This document shows, piece after piece, positions 6,833-14,728 of a DNA stretch of 64,000 nt (position 1 is its first letter; every line of letters begins with the position of its first letter). Origin of the DNA: Gp7-AA10 sp035636095 (GTDB taxonomy: Bacteria > Acidobacteriota > Thermoanaerobaculia > Gp7-AA8). The DNA lies in assembly GCA_035636095.1 (NCBI GenBank), contig DASPZU010000025.1:62001-126000 (forward strand), read 5' to 3'. The notes below the pieces were generated by a model that worked only from the letters and a program-made list of their open reading frames with translations, did no database searches and was not told the origin of the DNA. The translations under genes were made by a program, and so were the position numbers.

Positions 6833-7846
6833 ATGCAGGACATTGATCAACGGGACCGGGAGCTGTTGGGCGCTCTGCAGGGTGAAATCCCTCTCATCTC
6901 CACTCCCTTCGCTGTCCTCGGCCAGATCATCGACATGTCGGAGAAAGAGGTCATCAAGCGCACCGAGCGTCTCAAGCGCGAGGGCGTGGTGCGTCAGCTC
7001 TCCGCACAATTCGATGCCCATGCCCTCGGATATCGATCCTGTCTCGTGGCGGCAAAAGTGGACACCGATCGCATCGATCAATCAGCGACCGCCGTCAACG
7101 CTCACCCCGGCGTGACGCAGAATTACCGCCGCAACAACGATTTCAACCTTTGGTTCACCATTGCCGTATCCCCGAATTCGCAGCTCGGCCTCGAGAAGAC
7201 GGTCCAGATCCTCGGCGATGAGGCCGAATGCGACACGGTGCGGCCGCTGCCTACGCTCAAACTCTTCAAAACAGAAGAAATCCACAACGAGGAGAGCACC
7301 GGGGACACGAAGTACGTGCCGCTCACGCCGCTGGAAGTCGAATGCGTCCGGCTGCTGCAGCGCGATCTGCCGCTGCAGCCGCGGCCCTTCGATGTGCTGG
7401 CCAAGAACTCCAGCGTCGCCGCCGACGAATTGTTGTCGACTGCCCGCACGCTGCAGAAGCGCGCTCAGATCCGTCGCTTCGGTGCGATTGTGCCATCGCG
7501 CAAGCCGGGATTCTCTGCCAGCGCGATGGGTGTGTGGGTGGTTCCGCCGGTGCACGTCGACGAAATCGGGGCACGCATGTCGCAGAATCGCGCAGTCTCG
7601 CATTGCTACCTGCGCCCGGTTTATGAGGACTGGCCCTACAACCTCTACACCATCGTTCATGGGCGCTCGGTCGACGAATGCGAGTCGATCATCAACGACC
7701 TGGCGGCCGATAGCGGCATTCGCGAACGGCAGGCGCTCTATCCGACCAAGGAGTACAAAAAAGCGCGCATCACGCTCTTCTCGCTGGAAGCCGACGAGTG
7801 GGAGGCGGCGCACGGCGCGAAACGCGCCGCGACCGCGGCGTCGTAG
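6833..7846 (+). CDS. Fused siroheme decarboxylase (AhbA-AhbB / NirDL type)
   Basis: The 337-residue protein contains two Lrp/AsnC-like units in tandem. The first has a winged-helix part (about 5-60) and RRNNDFNLWFTI; the second has another winged helix (about 165-225) followed by SHCYLRPVYEDWPYNLYTIVHG and PTKEYKKARI. These NLWFT and WPYNL signatures mark siroheme decarboxylases, which turn siroheme into 12,18-didecarboxysiroheme for haem d1 or the alternative haem pathway, rather than true regulators. The two subunits are often separate proteins (AhbA/AhbB, NirD/L). I chose the ATG after GGGGGGACCC; an ATG 26 codons upstream would add an unrelated leader. No other haem-d1 gene is in the window. 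Confidence 0.82.
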   Translation: MQDIDQRDRELLGALQGEIPLISTPFAVLGQIIDMSEKEVIKRTERLKREGVVRQLSAQFDAHALGYRSCLVAAKVDTDRIDQSATAVNAHPGVTQNYRRNNDFNLWFTIAVSPNSQLGLEKTVQILGDEAECDTVRPLPTLKLFKTEEIHNEESTGDTKYVPLTPLEVECVRLLQRDLPLQPRPFDVLAKNSSVAADELLSTARTLQKRAQIRRFGAIVPSRKPGFSASAMGVWVVPPVHVDEIGARMSQNRAVSHCYLRPVYEDWPYNLYTIVHGRSVDECESIINDLAADSGIRERQALYPTKEYKKARITLFSLEADEWEAAHGAKRAATAAS

Positions 7847-7864
7847 GGCCCACGCTGCGCGTCC

Positions 7865-8830
7865 CTACTTAATATTTTCCGGGTAGACCGCGACTTTGCT
7901 GTTCGCGCGCAGCTCGTCGGTCAGCCGGGTTACCTTTGTCATCACGTCGGAGGCATGCTGGTTCATGAGATACCCGCGAATAGTCGGACGCGCGTGCTCG
8001 AAGGTCTCCCTTCCGGCCGGCTGCTTTCCTTCGACAAGGATCAGGTGATATCCGAATTTCGTCTCGATGATTCCGCTCACAATGCCGGGCGGTATCCCCC
8101 AGGCGGCAGCTTCGAAATCGGGATCGAGCTGTCCCTTCGCGAGCCATCCCAGGTCGCCGCCGGATTGGGCGGCGGCATCTTCCGAATATTGCCGCGCTAA
8201 TTGGGCGAACTGGCTGATGCGTAGCTGCGCGGCTGCCGTCGGATCGCTTACTGCGCGGCTGGAAGCATTCAGTCCATGAAGCTGCGTGGCGACGCCGGTG
8301 ATGATTTCGCGCGCGCGCTCTTTCGACTTCGCGTGGGGGCCGGCTTCTCCGGCGGTGATGACGATGTGACGAACGTGAACTTTCTCCGGATCCGCAAATT
8401 GGTCCGGATGTTCGTCGTAGAACTGGCGCAACATGGCGTCGGTCACGATGCCTGCGGCCAGGACGTCGTTGACGTACCGGTTGAAAATCGTGGTCTCCTT
8501 TGCCGTTTCGATTTCCGCCTGCACCGAGGGCCGTTTGTCGAATCCCGCCTTGAGTGCGTGCTGTACGAGAAGGCGCGTTCCAATGTAGTTGTTCAGGAAC
8601 GCCGCCTTGCCGCCGTCGCTTTCGTATTGCTGATGCATTTGCACAGGGATGCGTTCGTACATTTCGTCGAGTTGCTGCGCGGTGATCGTGTCGCCGTTGA
8701 TGACTGCAACGATCTTTTTCTGCGCGGCCGTCTGCTGCGCGAGCGCGGGAAGCGCAATGACAAAGGCGAGGACCGAAAGAATTCTTCGCATCATGACGCT
8801 GCTGACCAACATGTCACGGAAAGACCGCAT
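7865..8830 (-). CDS. Secreted parvulin-type peptidyl-prolyl isomerase (SurA/PrsA-like)
   Basis: The 321-residue protein has an N-terminal signal (RRILSVLAFVIALPALA), a SurA-like N-terminal helical domain with VAVINGDTITAQQLDEM, and one parvulin rotamase domain with VRHIVITA, FAQLARQYSED and GGDLGWLAKGQLDPDFE, ending FGYHLILVEGK. This is the usual order of periplasmic chaperone isomerases that help outer-membrane proteins fold. The start chosen has AGGAG upstream; a second pair of Met codons 12-13 residues later would give the classical signal-peptide start. It is convergent with the siroheme decarboxylase gene, with only 18 bases between the stops, the only convergent pair here that does not overlap. 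Confidence 0.87.
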   Translation of the reverse strand: MRSFRDMLVSSVMMRRILSVLAFVIALPALAQQTAAQKKIVAVINGDTITAQQLDEMYERIPVQMHQQYESDGGKAAFLNNYIGTRLLVQHALKAGFDKRPSVQAEIETAKETTIFNRYVNDVLAAGIVTDAMLRQFYDEHPDQFADPEKVHVRHIVITAGEAGPHAKSKERAREIITGVATQLHGLNASSRAVSDPTAAAQLRISQFAQLARQYSEDAAAQSGGDLGWLAKGQLDPDFEAAAWGIPPGIVSGIIETKFGYHLILVEGKQPAGRETFEHARPTIRGYLMNQHASDVMTKVTRLTDELRANSKVAVYPENIK

Positions 8831-8851
8831 TCCTACTCCTCGTAGACTCAC

Positions 8852-8941
8852 CTCATCCTGATCCCGCGGAGCGGGAGAAGGATCTCGAGATGCGATCACC
8901 GCCGCCGAGATCCTTCGCCGTCTGCGAGGCTCAGGATGACG
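8852..8941. repeat. Dispersed intergenic hairpin repeat, family A copy 2
   Basis: The element begins CTCATCCTGA and ends TCAGGATGACG. It contains AAGGATCTCG/CGAGATCCTT (8878-8887 and 8906-8915) and the additional small hairpin TCCCGC-gga-GCGGGA. Its right 35 bases match copy 1 (4259-4293) at 34 positions while the left part differs, so the family is modular. It lies just upstream of the parvulin gene, in its 5' region. Confidence 0.8.
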
Positions 8942-8966
8942 TTGCCGTGTCAAGAAGAATTTTCGT

Positions 8967-9035
8967 TTTTCCGCCGCTGCGGAAAAGTTCTGCTACTCTG
9001 AGACGACTCCCCGAGCGGTCGCTGCGGAAAAAGTG
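8967..9035 (+). promoter_or_regulatory. Putative operator repeats upstream of dnaB
   Basis: A perfect palindrome TTTTCCGC-cgct-GCGGAAAA (8967-8986) is followed 34 bases later by a second CGCTGCGGAAAAAGT (9020-9034) that repeats the right half. The pair lies in the 150-base gap before dnaB and could bind a regulator or form part of a promoter; no known box is recognised. Confidence 0.4.
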
Positions 9036-9098
9036 TGGAGGGGTTGTGCGTATCGCGGCTGACGAAAAATCCGTACGTAGAATGCGCGCCATCGTTCA

Positions 9099-10496
9099 AT
9101 GACTGCGGTCCAACTCGGTACTGTTTTGGATCGGCCGCTGCCGCAAAACCCAGATGCGGAAAGGGCAGTACTCGGATCGATCCTGATCAATAACAACGCG
9201 TTTTACCGCGTGGTCGGGCTGATCGACACCGAGGATTTTTTCAAGGACGCGCATCGGTCCATTTTCGCCACCATGCGCGCGCTGGCGGAGCAGAGCCGCG
9301 AGATCGACACGCTGACCCTGAAGGATGAGCTCGGCAAACGGGCGCAGCTCGAACAGGTCGGTGGTGCCGCGTATATCTCCTCGCTCTCCGACGGCATCCC
9401 CGACATCGCAAACGTCGAGCGTTACGCGCGCATCGTCAAGGAAAAATCGATGCTGCGCCGCCTGATCGTGATGGGTAACTCCGTCATGCGCGCCGCGTTC
9501 GATGCGCCCAACGAGCCGGCGGAAGTCCTCAACATCGCCGAACAATCGCTTTATCGGATCGCCGAAGGAAGTATCGACAAGGGATTCGTGGCCCTCGATC
9601 GGATCACCCGCAAAAACATGGAAGCGATCGAAGCGCTGCAGCACGCCGGCAAGCTGATCACCGGCATTCCGACCGGCTACGACCGCTTCGACGAATTCAC
9701 CTCCGGTTTCCAGGCCCAGGATCTGATCATCATCGCCGCGCGTCCATCGATGGGAAAGACCAGCTTCATGATGAACATCGCCGAGGCCATCGCCATCCCC
9801 GATCGCGAGGGACAGGCGCGAGCGCCCTCGCATCGGATGTACTCTGTCGGCGTTTTCTCGCTGGAAATGTCGAAAGAGCAGATCGGACTTCGCATGCTCT
9901 CATCGGCGTCCGGCGTGTCGAATCACCTGATCCGGGCGGGCATGCTGAGTGAAAGAAACTGGCGCGAACTCGCCGAAGCATCGACGCGTCTGGCCAAGGC
10001 GAAGATCTATGTCGACGACACGCCCGGCATCGACGTCATGGAGCTCCGCGCCAAAGCGCGCCGGCTCAAGATGGAGGCCGGCCTCGACCTGGTGATGGTG
10101 GATTACCTGCAGTTGATGGCCGTCAAGGGCAAAGTCGAATCGCGAAATCAGGAGATTTCACAAATCTCACGAGGACTGAAAGGGATTGCCAAAGAGCTCA
10201 ACCTTCCGCTCATTTCGCTGTCACAGCTGTCACGCCGGCCGGAGCAGCGCACCGGCGATCATCGTCCGCAGCTGGCCGACCTTCGTGAGTCGGGTTCAAT
10301 CGAGCAGGACGCCGATCTGGTGGCCTTCATCTATCGCGATGAGGTCTACAACAAGGACACCGAGGAGAAGGGGATCGCCGAAATCATCATTTCCAAGCAG
10401 CGCAACGGCCCCATCGGCGATTTCAAACTGGTCTTTCGCAACGACATCACGAAGTTTTTCAACTACGAACCGAGTCCCGACTTCGTCCCAGAGTGA
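9099..10496 (+). CDS. dnaB: Replicative DNA helicase DnaB
   Basis: The 465-residue protein has the full DnaB layout. The N-terminal primase-binding domain (about 15-120) begins LPQNPDAERAVLGSILINN. After a linker comes the RecA-like motor with Walker A ARPSMGKTS at about 217-225, GVFSLEMSKEQ, Walker B LDLVMVDYLQLM, the SQLSRRPEQR arginine segment and DLRESGSIEQDAD. It forms the hexameric ring that unwinds the replication fork. The length is normal and no intein is present. The start is the ATG just ahead of the conserved N-terminus; no clear ribosome-binding site is visible. Two very small genes follow closely and are probably co-transcribed. Confidence 0.97.
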   Translation: MTAVQLGTVLDRPLPQNPDAERAVLGSILINNNAFYRVVGLIDTEDFFKDAHRSIFATMRALAEQSREIDTLTLKDELGKRAQLEQVGGAAYISSLSDGIPDIANVERYARIVKEKSMLRRLIVMGNSVMRAAFDAPNEPAEVLNIAEQSLYRIAEGSIDKGFVALDRITRKNMEAIEALQHAGKLITGIPTGYDRFDEFTSGFQAQDLIIIAARPSMGKTSFMMNIAEAIAIPDREGQARAPSHRMYSVGVFSLEMSKEQIGLRMLSSASGVSNHLIRAGMLSERNWRELAEASTRLAKAKIYVDDTPGIDVMELRAKARRLKMEAGLDLVMVDYLQLMAVKGKVESRNQEISQISRGLKGIAKELNLPLISLSQLSRRPEQRTGDHRPQLADLRESGSIEQDADLVAFIYRDEVYNKDTEEKGIAEIIISKQRNGPIGDFKLVFRNDITKFFNYEPSPDFVPE

Positions 10497-10510
10497 CCAC
10501 AGGAGGCCCT

Positions 10511-10690
10511 ATGAGGGAGCGCGTGATCGTCAGTCAGCCCGAGATCCTGGTGTACTCCAATGACCACGGCGAGATCGTTCTCGAACAGGTCGACGACGCC
10601 ATCCGCATCCCGTACGACAAAATCCACCAATTGACCTTGTGGATGCGGCGGATCGCCGCCGAATTCGAGGGGATTCCGATCCCGGATTGA
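10511..10690 (+). CDS. Small conserved-looking protein downstream of dnaB (59 aa)
   Basis: The product is 59 residues, starting at an ATG with AGGAGG five bases upstream, 15 bases after the dnaB stop. It is acidic and mostly hydrophilic, with no membrane segment or signal: VIVSQPEILVYSNDHGEIVLEQ followed by a helix around LTLWMRRIAAEF. I do not recognise the family. The excellent ribosome-binding site and tight spacing between dnaB and a zinc-ribbon-like gene argue that it is a real gene. Confidence 0.6.
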   Translation: MRERVIVSQPEILVYSNDHGEIVLEQVDDAIRIPYDKIHQLTLWMRRIAAEFEGIPIPD

Positions 10691-10691
10691 C

Positions 10692-10847
10692 ATGCCCGAA
10701 CAACTCTTCCACATCATCTGCGCGCTCTGCTCCTGCCACTTCGTCTGTGCCAAGCTCGAGGATGACGAGCTCCTCTGTGAGCTGTGCGGACACTCGCTCG
10801 ACGACGATCACTCTGGTAGCCTGATCGAGCAGGCAGAAGTTATTTGA
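10692..10847 (+). CDS. Small zinc-ribbon-like protein (51 aa)
   Basis: An ATG one base after the preceding stop opens a 51-codon frame. The product has Cys at 10, 13, 15 and 19 (CALCSCHFVC) and a CELC pair at 29-32, followed by an acidic tail. Two CxxC knuckles about 15 residues apart suggest a zinc ribbon or other metal-binding fold. The role is unknown; it may be a small regulatory or nucleic-acid-associated protein made together with DnaB. It was read directly from the sequence and is below usual gene-finder length cut-offs. Confidence 0.55.
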   Translation: MPEQLFHIICALCSCHFVCAKLEDDELLCELCGHSLDDDHSGSLIEQAEVI

Positions 10848-10892
10848 AATAACGCTCCCGGCCGGCTCGTTCCACTTTCGTCCCCGAAACGC

Positions 10893-11258
10893 ATGAAGTG
10901 GAGGTACCCGGCCATACCGCGCCCCAGAGTTTTAGTCGCGGAGAGCGACGCCATCGTCCTCGCTCTCATTTCCCACATCCTCAATCGGGAGGGCTACATC
11001 GTGGATACCGCTGGGACGGTGGAAGAGGCCGAAGCTCATCTGAATGCCAATACTTACGAGGCTATCCTTCTCGATGGGAGGCTTCCTGGCGTTGACGTTG
11101 GCCGGGTCAGCCGCTGCGCCGATGGCGGCCGCCGGTTGCTCATCCTGGCGTCCGAAGAGATGGCGCCGGACCATCTCGCCCGGGCCGTCGTCCGAAAGCC
11201 GATCGAACTCGGTTTGCTGGTCGAGATCGTAGCGAGCTGTGTCACCGCCGCGGATTAG
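10893..11258 (+). CDS. Stand-alone response-regulator receiver domain protein
   Basis: The 121-residue protein is a single receiver domain. RVLVAESDAIVLALI supplies an acidic-pocket Asp, followed by HILNREGYIVDTAGT. LLDGRLPG contains the phospho-acceptor Asp, ILASEE lies at the switch Thr/Ser position and VVRKPIE holds the conserved Lys. The first acidic pair is reduced to E-S-D and the alpha3-beta4 region is shortened (GVDVGRVSRCADGG), so signalling may be divergent. There is no output domain, as in CheY/Spo0F-type proteins. No histidine kinase is nearby. It overlaps the start region of the downstream NfeD gene's long frame but not its chosen start. Confidence 0.75.
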   Translation: MKWRYPAIPRPRVLVAESDAIVLALISHILNREGYIVDTAGTVEEAEAHLNANTYEAILLDGRLPGVDVGRVSRCADGGRRLLILASEEMAPDHLARAVVRKPIELGLLVEIVASCVTAAD

Positions 11259-11295
11259 CGGCCGCGGTAGACTCGTTTCTAGAAGTGGGGTTCCG

Positions 11296-12561
11296 ATGAA
11301 ACGCACTCTGCCCGTGGTCGTACTTCTCTGCCTTCCGCTCGCTGCGCAGGCTTCCGTTCTGCGCATCCATCTCAACGACATGATTCATCCGATCAGCGAT
11401 GAATACATCGGCCGCGGCCTGGCCAGCGCCGCGCAGGCGAAAGACGCGGCGGTCGTCATCGAATTGAGCACGCCCGGCGGTTTGATCGACTCGACGCGCT
11501 CGATCGTCGAGAAAATGATGACGTCGCGCGTTCCGGTGATCGTCTACGTCTCGCCGGCCGGAAGCCGCGCCGCATCGGCAGGGTTTTTTCTTCTTGAAGC
11601 GGCGGACATCTCCGCCATGGCGCCCGGCACCAACACCGGCGCCGCGCATCCCGTCATTTTCGGCGAAAAGGTCGACGACGTGATGAAGGCGAAGATGGAG
11701 AATGATGCCGCAGCGTTCATGCGTAGCATCGCCACACGCCGTGGCCGCAATGTGGCCGTGGCGGAAAGCGCGGTTCGCGAATCGAAATCATTCACGGAAG
11801 ATGAGGCGCTGCAGCAAAAGCTGATCGACGTCATCGCTCCGAACCTTCCCTCGCTCCTGAAAGCAGTGGAAGGGCGTCACGTCCGCCGCTATGACGGATC
11901 GACTCTCACCCTGCACGTTGCCGGTCAGGCGATTCGCGACTACGACATGTCGGTCAAGGAACGGCTGCTGTCGATGCTGATGGATCCCAACATCGCGTTT
12001 CTGCTGTTCGCCCTCGGCGCTCTCGCGATTTTCGCGGAGCTGAATCATCCCGGGGCGGTGCTGCCGGGCGTCGTCGGCGTGATCGCGATCCTGCTGTCGC
12101 TCTTCGCGCTCAATCTTCTTCCCACCCGCTACGCGGCGCTGGCCTTGCTCATCGCCGCCTTCGTGCTGTTCATCCTGGAAGCGAAATACGCCACGCATGG
12201 CGTTCTCGGCATCGGCGGAATCATCTGCATGATCTTCGGCGCGTTGTTCCTTGTTGACGGGCCGATCCCCGAAATGCGCGTGCATCTGTTCACGGCCATG
12301 GTGGTGAGCGTTCCGATCGGGCTGATCACGATCTTCCTGATGACGCTCGCGCTGCGGGCGAGAAGAAATCGCGTTACCACCGGAAGCGAAGGCATGATCG
12401 GCGAGATCGGCATCGCGCGAACGCAGCTCGAGCCGTCCGGGAAGGTCTTCGTGCACGGCACGCTGTGGAACGCGGTCGCGAAGACCTCGGTCGCGCAGGG
12501 CGCGCGGGTGCGGGTCAGCGGCGTGGATGGTTTGCAGCTGATTGTGGATCCGATGGAGTGA
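11296..12561 (+). CDS. NfeD-family membrane-bound serine protease (stomatin-operon protease)
   Basis: The 421-residue protein carries a signal peptide, then a ClpP-class protease domain (about 20-210) with the serine in AASAGFFLL (Ser94) and the candidate Lys133 in KAKMENDA. Four to five transmembrane helices follow at about 235-355, and the end is an OB-fold NfeD domain (GSEGMIGEIGIARTQLEPSGKVFVHGTLW). This is the long NfeD1b type, whose archaeal relatives cleave the C-terminal tail of the partner stomatin. A slipin gene follows immediately, matching the classical pair. The start with its signal sequence was preferred over an ATG 19 codons upstream. Confidence 0.88.
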   Translation: MKRTLPVVVLLCLPLAAQASVLRIHLNDMIHPISDEYIGRGLASAAQAKDAAVVIELSTPGGLIDSTRSIVEKMMTSRVPVIVYVSPAGSRAASAGFFLLEAADISAMAPGTNTGAAHPVIFGEKVDDVMKAKMENDAAAFMRSIATRRGRNVAVAESAVRESKSFTEDEALQQKLIDVIAPNLPSLLKAVEGRHVRRYDGSTLTLHVAGQAIRDYDMSVKERLLSMLMDPNIAFLLFALGALAIFAELNHPGAVLPGVVGVIAILLSLFALNLLPTRYAALALLIAAFVLFILEAKYATHGVLGIGGIICMIFGALFLVDGPIPEMRVHLFTAMVVSVPIGLITIFLMTLALRARRNRVTTGSEGMIGEIGIARTQLEPSGKVFVHGTLWNAVAKTSVAQGARVRVSGVDGLQLIVDPME

Positions 12562-12616
12562 CCCCTCACCCCGGCCCTGACTAGGGTGGTCCCGCAGAGC
12601 GGGACCGGGTGAGGGG
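12562..12616. repeat. Dispersed intergenic hairpin repeat, family B copy 1
   Basis: Outer arms CCCCTCACCC (12562-12571) and GGGTGAGGGG (12607-12616) enclose an inner hairpin GGTCCCGC-aga-GCGGGACC. The outer arms and the adjacent CCGGCCCT recur at 36595-36640 with a different inner stem. It sits between the NfeD and slipin genes without a long T-run, so it may weaken but not fully end transcription. Confidence 0.8.
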
Positions 12617-12652
12617 ATACAATCCGGCCGCCCGAATTCGAGGGGGCTTCGA

Positions 12653-13405
12653 ATGAACGTCGGCTTACTGGTCATCATCATCTTTCTCGCCATTTACCTT
12701 CTCAGCTCGATCAAGATCCTGCCCGAATACGAGCGGGGCGTCATCTTCCGCCTCGGGCGTCTGTTGCCTACGGCCAAGGGTCCGGGAATCTTTCTCGTCT
12801 TCGCCCCGATCGACCGGATGGTTCGAGTCTCTCTGCGACAGGAAGCGTTCGAAGTGCCGCCGCAGGACATCATCACGCGCGACAACGTCACGTTGAAGGT
12901 CAACGCGGTCGTCTTTCTCAAGGTGATGGAGCCGCGGAATGCGGTGGTCGAGGTCTTTGACTACCGATATCAGACTTCCCAGTTCGCGCAGACGACGCTG
13001 CGATCGGTGCTCGGCGAGGTGGAGCTGGACGGGCTGCTGGCCCATCGCGACACCCTCAACACGCGGGTGCAGAGCATCCTCGATCAGCACACCGAGCCGT
13101 GGGGCGTGAAGGTCGTCAACGTCGAGGTCAAGCAGGTCGATCTGCCGGAATCAATGCTGCGCGCCATGGCCAAGCAGGCCGAGGCCGAGCGCGAGAAGCG
13201 CGCCAAATTGATTCACGCTGAAGGTGAATTCGCGGCGTCGCAGCGTCTGGCCGACGCGGCGAAGATTCTCGGCTCCGAAGCAGCTGCGCTGCAGCTCCGC
13301 TATCTGCAGACTCTGACGGAAATCGGGGTCGAAAAAAACACCACCATCGTGTTCCCGATCCCGATCGATATTCTCAGCGGATTCATAAAACAGATGAACC
13401 GATGA
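12653..13405 (+). CDS. Slipin (stomatin/prohibitin/SPFH-family membrane protein)
   Basis: The 250-residue protein has an N-terminal membrane helix (VGLLVIIIFLAIYLLSS) followed by an SPFH domain starting ILPEYERGVIFRLGR, with DIITRDNVTLKVNAVVFLKV and TLRSVLGEVELDGLLAHRD. It continues with a coiled region AMAKQAEAEREKRAKLIHAEGE and ends with a hydrophobic FPIPIDILSGF, the type of tail targeted by NfeD proteases. GAGGGGG precedes the ATG. Slipins form ring or raft-like membrane scaffolds; the partner protease is directly upstream. The 3' end overlaps the next gene by four bases (ATGA). Confidence 0.92.
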   Translation: MNVGLLVIIIFLAIYLLSSIKILPEYERGVIFRLGRLLPTAKGPGIFLVFAPIDRMVRVSLRQEAFEVPPQDIITRDNVTLKVNAVVFLKVMEPRNAVVEVFDYRYQTSQFAQTTLRSVLGEVELDGLLAHRDTLNTRVQSILDQHTEPWGVKVVNVEVKQVDLPESMLRAMAKQAEAEREKRAKLIHAEGEFAASQRLADAAKILGSEAAALQLRYLQTLTEIGVEKNTTIVFPIPIDILSGFIKQMNR

Positions 13406-13971
13406 GCGATGCGCTGGCGCTGATCGACGCCGCGCTCTTTCAGCTCAAGGCTGCCGCGGCCGATGTCGACGCCATGTATGCGTCGCAGATGCAGCTCATG
13501 ATCAGTCTGCTTTCGAATGCCGTCGAGGCTGCAAAACAGGGCACGAGCGCGGCCACGGTCAACGACATCGAATTCGCTCTCAACGATCTGGCAGGCGTGA
13601 TCCGAGAGTTGAGTGCCGCCGATGCCGACCGCATCGCGCCGATTGTCACGATGCTGCAGGACGACGTCGAGCGCTTGAAGGAAGCCACGGCGCTGCCTGC
13701 GACGGTCACCAACGCCATCCGTTCGTTTCAGACGAAACTCAAAACGCGGCGGGCCGCGATCGAGAAACAGACCTACCGGGAGGGATCACCTGCCGTGGAG
13801 CTGCCGCATGCGCCGCAGGAGCTGCAGCGCGAGGCAATGCCGCTGCGGCAGCAGCTCGCGACCGCTGGTTTCTCGACGCCGGCGCTCGACGCATTGATCG
13901 CCGACCCGGCCTCGCTTCGTTTTCACTCGATCACTGAGATTCTGAATGAGCTCGACGTCATCGTCGGCTGA
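13402..13971 (+). CDS. Uncharacterised helical protein
   Basis: The 189-residue, almost entirely alpha-helical, Ala/Leu-rich soluble protein starts at an ATGA overlap with the slipin stop. It has no signal peptide, membrane segment or recognised motif. A helical array (ALIDAALFQLKAAAADVDAMY, IEFALNDLAGVIREL) is followed by a short Pro-rich linker and a C-terminal helical pair. I do not recognise the family. Its position in the NfeD-slipin run hints at an accessory or scaffold-binding role, but nothing in the sequence shows that. Confidence 0.6.
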   Translation: MSDALALIDAALFQLKAAAADVDAMYASQMQLMISLLSNAVEAAKQGTSAATVNDIEFALNDLAGVIRELSAADADRIAPIVTMLQDDVERLKEATALPATVTNAIRSFQTKLKTRRAAIEKQTYREGSPAVELPHAPQELQREAMPLRQQLATAGFSTPALDALIADPASLRFHSITEILNELDVIVG

Positions 13972-14728
13972 CTACGGCATCGACGCGCCCTACGTCATCC
14001 GAAACCTGCTGGTTGGCGGCGCGCTGGCGCTCGTCCTTTTTCTGCTCGGCATCACCGGCATCTGGTCCGGCCGCGTCGGGCCGCTTCGATTCGGCATCAT
14101 CGGCTTCTTGTGGATGGCGGTCGGATTGATCGCGACCGGATTCTGGATGTGGTGGAGCAGCAGGTACGGCAAGGTGCGCGAGCGCGAGAAATTGCTGTCG
14201 AATCTTTCGTGGCGCGGCGACGAACAGGTCCTCGATGTGGGATGCGGGCGTGGCCTGCTTCTCATCGGCGCGGCCAGGCGGCTGACGACCGGCAAGGCAA
14301 CCGGCATCGATATCTGGCAGACCGAAGACCTGTCGGGCAACAAGCTGGAGGCAACCATCGAGAACGCGAAACGCGAGGGGGTGGAGGACCGCGTCACCGT
14401 GAAGACCGCCGACATGCGAAAGATGCCCTTCCCCGACGCAACATTCGACGTGATCATCTCCCGGGCCGCGATCCACAATCTCTACGCGGCGGACGATCGC
14501 GCCTCTGCGATTCGCGAGATCACGCGAGTGTTAAAGCCGGGCCGACTGGCGGTCATCGATGACATACGCCATTTCCGCCAGTATGGGGCGGTGTTCACAG
14601 ATAACGGCTGCGACGTGCGACGGATCAGTTCACCGGCCGTATCGACGTTCTGGACAATTCTTACTTTCGGATCGCTGCACCCTGCGACGCTCCTCGTTCG
14701 TAAATTACCCGACCGTCAAAAATCGTGA
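13946..14728 (+). CDS. Membrane-anchored class I SAM-dependent methyltransferase
   Basis: The 260-residue protein has two N-terminal transmembrane helices (about 19-38 and 46-68) followed by a Rossmann methyltransferase domain. Motif I is VLDVGCGRGLLLIGAARRL, the acidic end of beta2 is TGIDIW, motif II/III is VKTADMRKMPFPDATFDVIISRAAIHNL, and IREITRVLKPGRLAVIDDI follows. The domain is of the UbiE/Methyltransf_11 type; the substrate is unknown, probably membrane-associated. It overlaps the preceding gene by 26 bases. Its last 68 bases are antisense to the end of the amidohydrolase gene. Confidence 0.82.
   Translation: MSSTSSSADYGIDAPYVIRNLLVGGALALVLFLLGITGIWSGRVGPLRFGIIGFLWMAVGLIATGFWMWWSSRYGKVREREKLLSNLSWRGDEQVLDVGCGRGLLLIGAARRLTTGKATGIDIWQTEDLSGNKLEATIENAKREGVEDRVTVKTADMRKMPFPDATFDVIISRAAIHNLYAADDRASAIREITRVLKPGRLAVIDDIRHFRQYGAVFTDNGCDVRRISSPAVSTFWTILTFGSLHPATLLVRKLPDRQKS

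Noticed and set aside
8946..9098. Replication origin near dnaB
   Set aside because: No DnaA-box cluster or A/T-rich unwinding region is visible and dnaA/dnaN are absent; the repeated GCTGCGGAAAA motif does not match DnaA boxes.
11788..12693. A 301-codon minus-strand frame opposite the NfeD gene
   Set aside because: Antisense shadow; the plus-strand gene has protease, membrane and NfeD domains in the expected order.
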